This document shows, piece after piece, positions 6,347 to 10,095 of a DNA stretch of 10,095 nt; positions within the stretch are counted from its first letter, which is position 1, and every line of letters starts with the position of its first letter. Below the pieces are notes generated by a model that was not told the origin of the DNA, searched no databases, and saw only the letters and a program-made list of their open reading frames with translations. Origin of the DNA: Planctomycetota bacterium (GTDB taxonomy: Bacteria > Planctomycetota > UBA1135 > JALUZX01); the NCBI GenBank assembly GCA_027011425.1, contig JALUZX010000297.1, positions 1-10,095 of the forward strand. The letters run 5' to 3'. Made by a program: the position numbers and the translations under genes.

Positions 6347-7411
6347 ATGGCCGACGAGAGAGGCTCCAACCCGGGCCGGGAGGACCTGGAGGCCGTCGAG
6401 AAGCTCAAGAAGGCCTACGAGACCATGCGCAAGGAAATGGCCCAGGTCATCGTGGGCCAGGACGAAGTGATCGAGGAGATCTTCATCTCCCTGTTCTCCC
6501 GGGGCCACTGCCTCCTCCAGGGCGTCCCGGGGCTGGCCAAGACCCTGATGATCTCCACCCTGGCCCGGATCCTGGACCTCTCCTTCCACAGGATCCAGTT
6601 CACCCCCGACCTGATGCCCTCGGACATCACCGGGACCGACGTGATCCAGGAGGACAAGGCCACGGGGACCAGGGAACTCCGGTTCATCAAGGGGCCGATC
6701 TTCGCCAACGTGATCCTGGCCGACGAGATCAACCGGACCCCCCCCAAGACCCAGGCCGCCCTGCTGGAGGCCATGCAGGAGAACCAGGTCACCGCCGGGG
6801 GCAAGCGCTACCCCCTGGACCAGCCCTTCTTCGTCCTGGCCACCCAGAACCCGATCGAGCAGGAAGGCACCTACCCCCTCCCGGAGGCCCAGCTGGACCG
6901 GTTCATGTTCATGATCAAGGTCAACTACCCCAGCTTCGACGAGGAGAAGGCCATCCTCCGGCTCACCACCGAGGCCCAGGAGGCCGAGGTGAAGCCCGTG
7001 CTCACGGGACAGGAGATCCTGGACCTCCAAAAGGTCGTCCGCCGGGTTCCCATCGCCGACCAGGTCCTGGAATACATCCTCCGGATCACCAGGGCCACCA
7101 GGGTGAACGAACCCGACGCCCTTCCCGAGGTGAAGGAGTGGGTCTCCTGGGGGGCCGGCCCCAGGGCTTCCCAATACCTGGTGCTCGGCGGCAAGGCCCG
7201 GGCCCTCCTCAAGGGCCGGTTCTACGTCTCAGCCGAGGACGTCCAGGCCGTGGCCCACCCCGTCCTCCGGCACCGGATCATCAACAATTTCACCGCCGAG
7301 GCGGAAGGGATTACTCCCGACGTGATCGTGGACAAGCTCCTCCAAGCCATCGACCCCAACGCCAGCGGGGCCCTCTCGGACGGAACGGTCCGGGAGGTCC
7401 TGAAGGAGTAG
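6347..7411 (+). CDS. MoxR-family AAA+ ATPase
   Basis: MoxR ATPases use ATP hydrolysis to remodel or activate partner proteins, often ones with von Willebrand A domains, and act in the cytoplasm next to the membrane. The 354-residue length is close to the family norm. IVGQDEVIEEI (35-45) is the usual MoxR lead-in. Walker A is GVPGLAKT (59-66), Walker B is ILADEINR with Asp126 and Glu127, and FVLATQNPIEQEGTYPLPEA is the classic MoxR sensor-1 segment, followed directly by QLDRFMF. A helical lid domain occupies the C-terminus. AGGAGG (6332-6337) stands 9 nt before the ATG. The gene leads a compact operon with the DUF58 and BatA-like genes, which are its expected clients or partners. All catalytic motifs look intact. 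Family call is secure; the specific cellular role is not. Confidence 0.96.
   Translation: MADERGSNPGREDLEAVEKLKKAYETMRKEMAQVIVGQDEVIEEIFISLFSRGHCLLQGVPGLAKTLMISTLARILDLSFHRIQFTPDLMPSDITGTDVIQEDKATGTRELRFIKGPIFANVILADEINRTPPKTQAALLEAMQENQVTAGGKRYPLDQPFFVLATQNPIEQEGTYPLPEAQLDRFMFMIKVNYPSFDEEKAILRLTTEAQEAEVKPVLTGQEILDLQKVVRRVPIADQVLEYILRITRATRVNEPDALPEVKEWVSWGAGPRASQYLVLGGKARALLKGRFYVSAEDVQAVAHPVLRHRIINNFTAEAEGITPDVIVDKLLQAIDPNASGALSDGTVREVLKE
7403..7408 (+). promoter_or_regulatory. Shine-Dalgarno site for the TTG-started DUF58 gene
   Basis: AAGGAG lies inside the last codons of moxR, directly before its TAG and 10 nt before TTG 7419. It supports the non-ATG start and suggests translational coupling to moxR. 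Confidence 0.65.
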
Positions 7412-7418
7412 AAGCCCT

Positions 7419-8327
7419 TTGGCCAAGGCCTATCGCTACCTGGAACCCCGGATCCTCGACAAGATCACCCGCCTGGAGCTTCGGGCCAAGCTGGTGGTGG
7501 AGGGATTCGTCGCGGGCATGCACCGCTCCCCCTACCGGGGCGCCTCGGTGGAATTCGCCCAGCACCGGGAATACGCCCCGGGCGACGACCTCCGGTTCCT
7601 GGACTGGAAGGTCTTCGCCCGAACGGACCGGTTCTACGTCAAGGAATTCGAGGAAGAGACCAACCTCAGGGCCCTCCTCTTCCTGGACCAGAGCCGCTCC
7701 ATGGAATACGGATCCCCGGGCAGAGTGTCCAAGTTCGACTACTCCGCCACTCTTGCCGCGTCTTTGGCCTACCTCCTCCAGAGGCAGGCCGACGCCGTGG
7801 GACTGGAACTCTTCTCGGAAAGGCTCGAGACATCCCTTCCCGCACAGAACTCCCGGGCCCACCTGGGGGACATCTTCAAGGCCCTGGAGGAGGCCTCCCC
7901 CACGGGGGGCACGGCCCTGGGCAAGGCCCTGGCCGCCGTGGGGGACCGGCTCTACCGGAAGGGAGTCTTCATCCTGGTCTCCGACCTCTTCGACGACGTG
8001 GAGAGCGTTCTCAAGGGCCTCAAGCTCCTGCGCCACCGGAACCAGGACGTGCTGGTCTTCCACGTGATGGACCCGGATGAAGTGGAATTTCCCTTTGACC
8101 GGATGACACTCTTCGAGGGCCTGGAGGGAATGGACAAGCTGCTCGTGGATCCCCGGGCCCTGCGGGAGGCCTACCTGGCCGAGGTCCGGTCCTTCCAGGA
8201 AAAGGTCAGGCGCGGCTGCCTCGGGCTCGGGATCGACTACCAGAGGATCCTCACCAATCAACCCCTGGACGTGGCCCTTTCCGCCTGGCTGGCGGCCCGG
8301 GCGGACCGCCTTCGCCGGAGGAAATAG
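7419..8327 (+). CDS. DUF58 / VWA-domain protein, MoxR partner
   Basis: This 302-residue soluble protein belongs to the DUF58 family, found next to MoxR ATPases and thought to be a client or adaptor with a metal-dependent VWA fold. The family signature YAPGDDLRFLDWKVFART is at residues 52-69, preceded by the conserved lead-in LRAKLVVEGFVAGMHRSPYRG. The VWA metal site (MIDAS) is complete: DxSxS as Asp90-Ser92-Ser94, Thr165 in GGTAL and Asp189 in VSDLF. No membrane segment is apparent. TTG 7419 is chosen because the conserved N-terminal region begins soon after it, the first in-frame ATG (Met34) would remove part of that region, and a ribosome site is properly placed. The gene begins 7 nt after moxR and ends 3 nt before the BatA-like gene, so the three are almost surely co-transcribed. 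Confidence 0.93.
   Translation: MAKAYRYLEPRILDKITRLELRAKLVVEGFVAGMHRSPYRGASVEFAQHREYAPGDDLRFLDWKVFARTDRFYVKEFEEETNLRALLFLDQSRSMEYGSPGRVSKFDYSATLAASLAYLLQRQADAVGLELFSERLETSLPAQNSRAHLGDIFKALEEASPTGGTALGKALAAVGDRLYRKGVFILVSDLFDDVESVLKGLKLLRHRNQDVLVFHVMDPDEVEFPFDRMTLFEGLEGMDKLLVDPRALREAYLAEVRSFQEKVRRGCLGLGIDYQRILTNQPLDVALSAWLAARADRLRRRK
8317..8322 (+). promoter_or_regulatory. Shine-Dalgarno site for the GTG-started BatA-like gene
   Basis: GGAGGA lies within the end of the DUF58 gene, 8 nt before GTG 8331. It supports that start and tight coupling of the two genes. Confidence 0.65.
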
Positions 8328-8330
8328 CCC

Positions 8331-10095
8331 GTGGCCCTCCAGTTCCTCCAACCAGGCCTTCTCTGGGGCGCCGCCCTCCTGCTGGTTCCCCTGGTCATCC
8401 ACCTCCTCAACCGGAGGCGCTACTTGAGGAAGTCCTGGGCGGCCATGGAATTCCTCCTGGCCGCGTTCAAGAGGGTGCGACGCCGGGTCCGCATGGAGAA
8501 CCTCCTTCTGCTGCTTCTCCGGTGCGCCATCCCCGTGCTCCTGGCCCTGGCCCTGGCCCGCCCCATCGTGGGAGGAGGAAGCCCCCTGGCAGGGCTCGCC
8601 CAGGCGGCCCGCCACCACGTGATCGTCGTGGACGCCACATTGAGCACGACCCAAAAACCCAAGGCCGGGCCCCGGCCCATCACCCGCTCGAAGGTTTTGG
8701 TGGAAAAGTATCTCCGCCGCCTTGCCTCCAAGGGAGACTTCCACAAGGTGACCCTCATCCGGGTCGACGCTTCGGCCCGCCTCGTCCTGGAAGGGGAGAC
8801 CCGCATGGACCGGGCCCTGGAGGCGGTCTCACGCCTCTGCCGGCCCGGGTTCGGCGCCGCTTCCCTGGTCAAGGGACTGGAGCTGGCCCGGGAGGTGGGG
8901 AACGATCCGGCCGCCCGGCCCCTCTTCACGGTCTTCACCGACCTCCAGCGCAACGCCCTGGGCCTGGAGCCCAAGGAAGCCGCCGCCACGGACCCTTTCG
9001 CCCTGGCCATGGCGGACCTGGCCAAGCTCTCGGGGGACCCGGTGGTGCTTGTGGACACTGGTCCCGATGTTCCGCCCCCCAACGCGGGGATCCTCTCCCT
9101 GGAAGTCTCCGACCCGGTGGCGGTCAAGGGCCTCACCCTGGAAGTGCGGGCCCGGATCAAGAACTGGTCCGGCAAGGAGTTGCCCGCCCTCCAGGTGGTC
9201 TTCAGCCTGGACGGCCAGAGGCGGCCTTCCGACGTGGTGGACGTCCCCCCCGGGGGCACGGCGGAAGCGGTCTCCCGTTTTTCCATCCTGAAAAAGGGCC
9301 CACACTGGATCCGGGCCTCCCTTCCGGGGGACGCCCTTCCCGGGGACGACAGGAGGTGGCTCGCCCTGGTGGCCCGCGACCGGGTGAAGGTCCTCTTCGC
9401 CGACGGAAGGCCCAACAAGGACTTCCTCCTTTCCGCCGCCGGGTACATGGCCCGCGTCCTGGACCCCACGGGGGAGGAGGAGATCCCCGGGGTCTCCCTC
9501 TTCCGCTCCACCGTAGTGGACAGCCTGGACTTCGCCGCCGGCAGGGTGAACCTGAACGCCTACGACGTCATCGCCCTGGTGGACGTGGACCGCCTTCCTC
9601 CCGGCACGGCGGACCGGCTGGCCGATTTCGTCCGTTCCGGCGGGGGACTCCTGGCCGTCCCGGGGGAAAAGAGCGAGCCCGCCGCCTGGAACCTGCGGCT
9701 CACGAGACCCGGCGCCCAGGGCCCCCTCCCGGTCCGGCTCCTCGAGGTGAAGGGCTTCGGCTCCCGCGGGAAGGACTGGTACACCCCCGTCCTCCCCAAG
9801 GCGATCACCCATCCGGCCCTCCGGGATTTCAACGGCCCCCTCGGCATCCTGCTGGGGGAAACCCCGGTCTACCGTTTCATGGGGGCGTTGGTGGCCCGCC
9901 CCTCGGCGAAGGTCCTTCTCAGTCTTTCGGACCCGGACCGGTCCCCCCTTCTGGTGGCCGACCGCTACGGCAAGGGGAAGGTCCTGGTCCTCACCTCCCC
10001 CATCACCGAGGGTGACAACCGGTGGAACGAATTGAACGCCCCAATCCTGGCCTTCCCCCTCCTCTACCAGTCCGCCCTATGGCTCACCTACAGCC
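8331..10095 (+). CDS. BatA-like membrane protein with VWA-like and amidotransferase-like domains (3' partial)
   Basis: The frame stays open for 588 codons to the window edge, so the C-terminus is missing. The N-terminus is the BatA-type double membrane segment: helix 1 about 8-26, then IHLLNRRR (23-30), a basic loop, helix 2 about 57-76 ending in ALARP (74-78). A VWA-like domain follows: VIVVDATLS has the MIDAS as Asp101-Thr103-Ser105 (DxTxS, not DxSxS), the usual Thr region reads GAAS (Ser178), and FTDLQ supplies Asp204. A beta-sandwich comes next, with LPGDALPGDDRRW near residue 335. The region from about 360 onward (KVLFADGRP, YDVIALVDVDRLPPGTADRL, GGGLLAVPG) resembles the class I glutamine-amidotransferase-like fold seen in such proteins; no catalytic Cys is seen at the elbow, so it is probably non-enzymatic. 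The family picture is a membrane-anchored partner of MoxR and DUF58 proteins, with most of the protein likely periplasmic in part; topology is inferred. GTG 8331 is chosen because BatA conservation starts at once. Confidence 0.9.
   Translation, partial: MALQFLQPGLLWGAALLLVPLVIHLLNRRRYLRKSWAAMEFLLAAFKRVRRRVRMENLLLLLLRCAIPVLLALALARPIVGGGSPLAGLAQAARHHVIVVDATLSTTQKPKAGPRPITRSKVLVEKYLRRLASKGDFHKVTLIRVDASARLVLEGETRMDRALEAVSRLCRPGFGAASLVKGLELAREVGNDPAARPLFTVFTDLQRNALGLEPKEAAATDPFALAMADLAKLSGDPVVLVDTGPDVPPPNAGILSLEVSDPVAVKGLTLEVRARIKNWSGKELPALQVVFSLDGQRRPSDVVDVPPGGTAEAVSRFSILKKGPHWIRASLPGDALPGDDRRWLALVARDRVKVLFADGRPNKDFLLSAAGYMARVLDPTGEEEIPGVSLFRSTVVDSLDFAAGRVNLNAYDVIALVDVDRLPPGTADRLADFVRSGGGLLAVPGEKSEPAAWNLRLTRPGAQGPLPVRLLEVKGFGSRGKDWYTPVLPKAITHPALRDFNGPLGILLGETPVYRFMGALVARPSAKVLLSLSDPDRSPLLVADRYGKGKVLVLTSPITEGDNRWNELNAPILAFPLLYQSALWLTYS

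Noticed and set aside
6328..8067. A 579-residue + strand frame overlapping moxR and the DUF58 gene
   Set aside because: It is a Pro/Arg/Gly-rich out-of-frame shadow; both overlapped genes have intact family motifs.
7311..8744. A 477-residue open frame on the - strand
   Set aside because: It spans the ends of three well-supported + strand genes and has no motif; it is a composition artefact.
8522..10015. A 497-residue + strand frame inside the last gene
   Set aside because: It is Gly/Pro/Arg-rich and out of frame with the BatA-like reading, which has membrane helices and VWA motifs and stays open to the window edge.
1..10095. Mobile elements, CRISPR arrays, tRNA or rRNA genes
   Set aside because: No transposase or integrase motifs, no regularly spaced repeats and no tRNA- or rRNA-like sequence were seen on either strand by eye.

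Overview
The window is a GC-rich, gene-dense bacterial chromosome segment with every convincing gene on the + strand. The best guess for the source is a Planctomycetota bacterium, possibly a metagenome-derived one. Two points suggest this: a Cys-containing C-terminal domain on the secreted propeller protein that resembles one recalled from many secreted planctomycete proteins, and a MoxR / DUF58 / BatA-like gene order common in that phylum. This is inference from recalled family patterns; no database search was possible.

The left part (1-6183) is a carbohydrate-degradation block. It opens with the 3' part of a GH29 alpha-L-fucosidase carrying a C-terminal F5/8-type (CBM32-like) domain. A short, well-initiated ORF follows that looks like a lipoprotein leader (from 1569) and has no stop of its own. 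Next is a secreted BNR/Asp-box beta-propeller protein (1875-3668), closed by a near-ideal rho-independent terminator (3699-3734). The last gene is a large lipoprotein related to the GH36/GH27 alpha-galactosidases (3826-6183). Together they suggest trimming of fucose- and galactose-type side chains from a complex glycan at or outside the cell surface; the actual substrate cannot be read from the sequence.

The right part (6347 to the end) is the start of a tightly packed operon: a MoxR-type AAA+ ATPase, a DUF58 protein with a complete von Willebrand A (MIDAS) site, and a BatA-like membrane protein that runs off the window. Gaps between these genes are 7 and 3 nt, and the second and third genes use TTG and GTG starts with good Shine-Dalgarno sites. 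The family picture is a MoxR ATPase acting as a chaperone-like partner of VWA-domain proteins at the membrane. A dyad overlapping a possible promoter lies upstream of this operon.

No rRNA, tRNA, CRISPR array, insertion sequence or phage gene was seen. The most useful points for a second look are the small ORF fused in frame to the propeller gene, the altered MIDAS of the BatA-like protein, the unassigned propeller and alpha-galactosidase-like enzymes, and the dyad upstream of moxR. No clearly new multi-gene system is visible.
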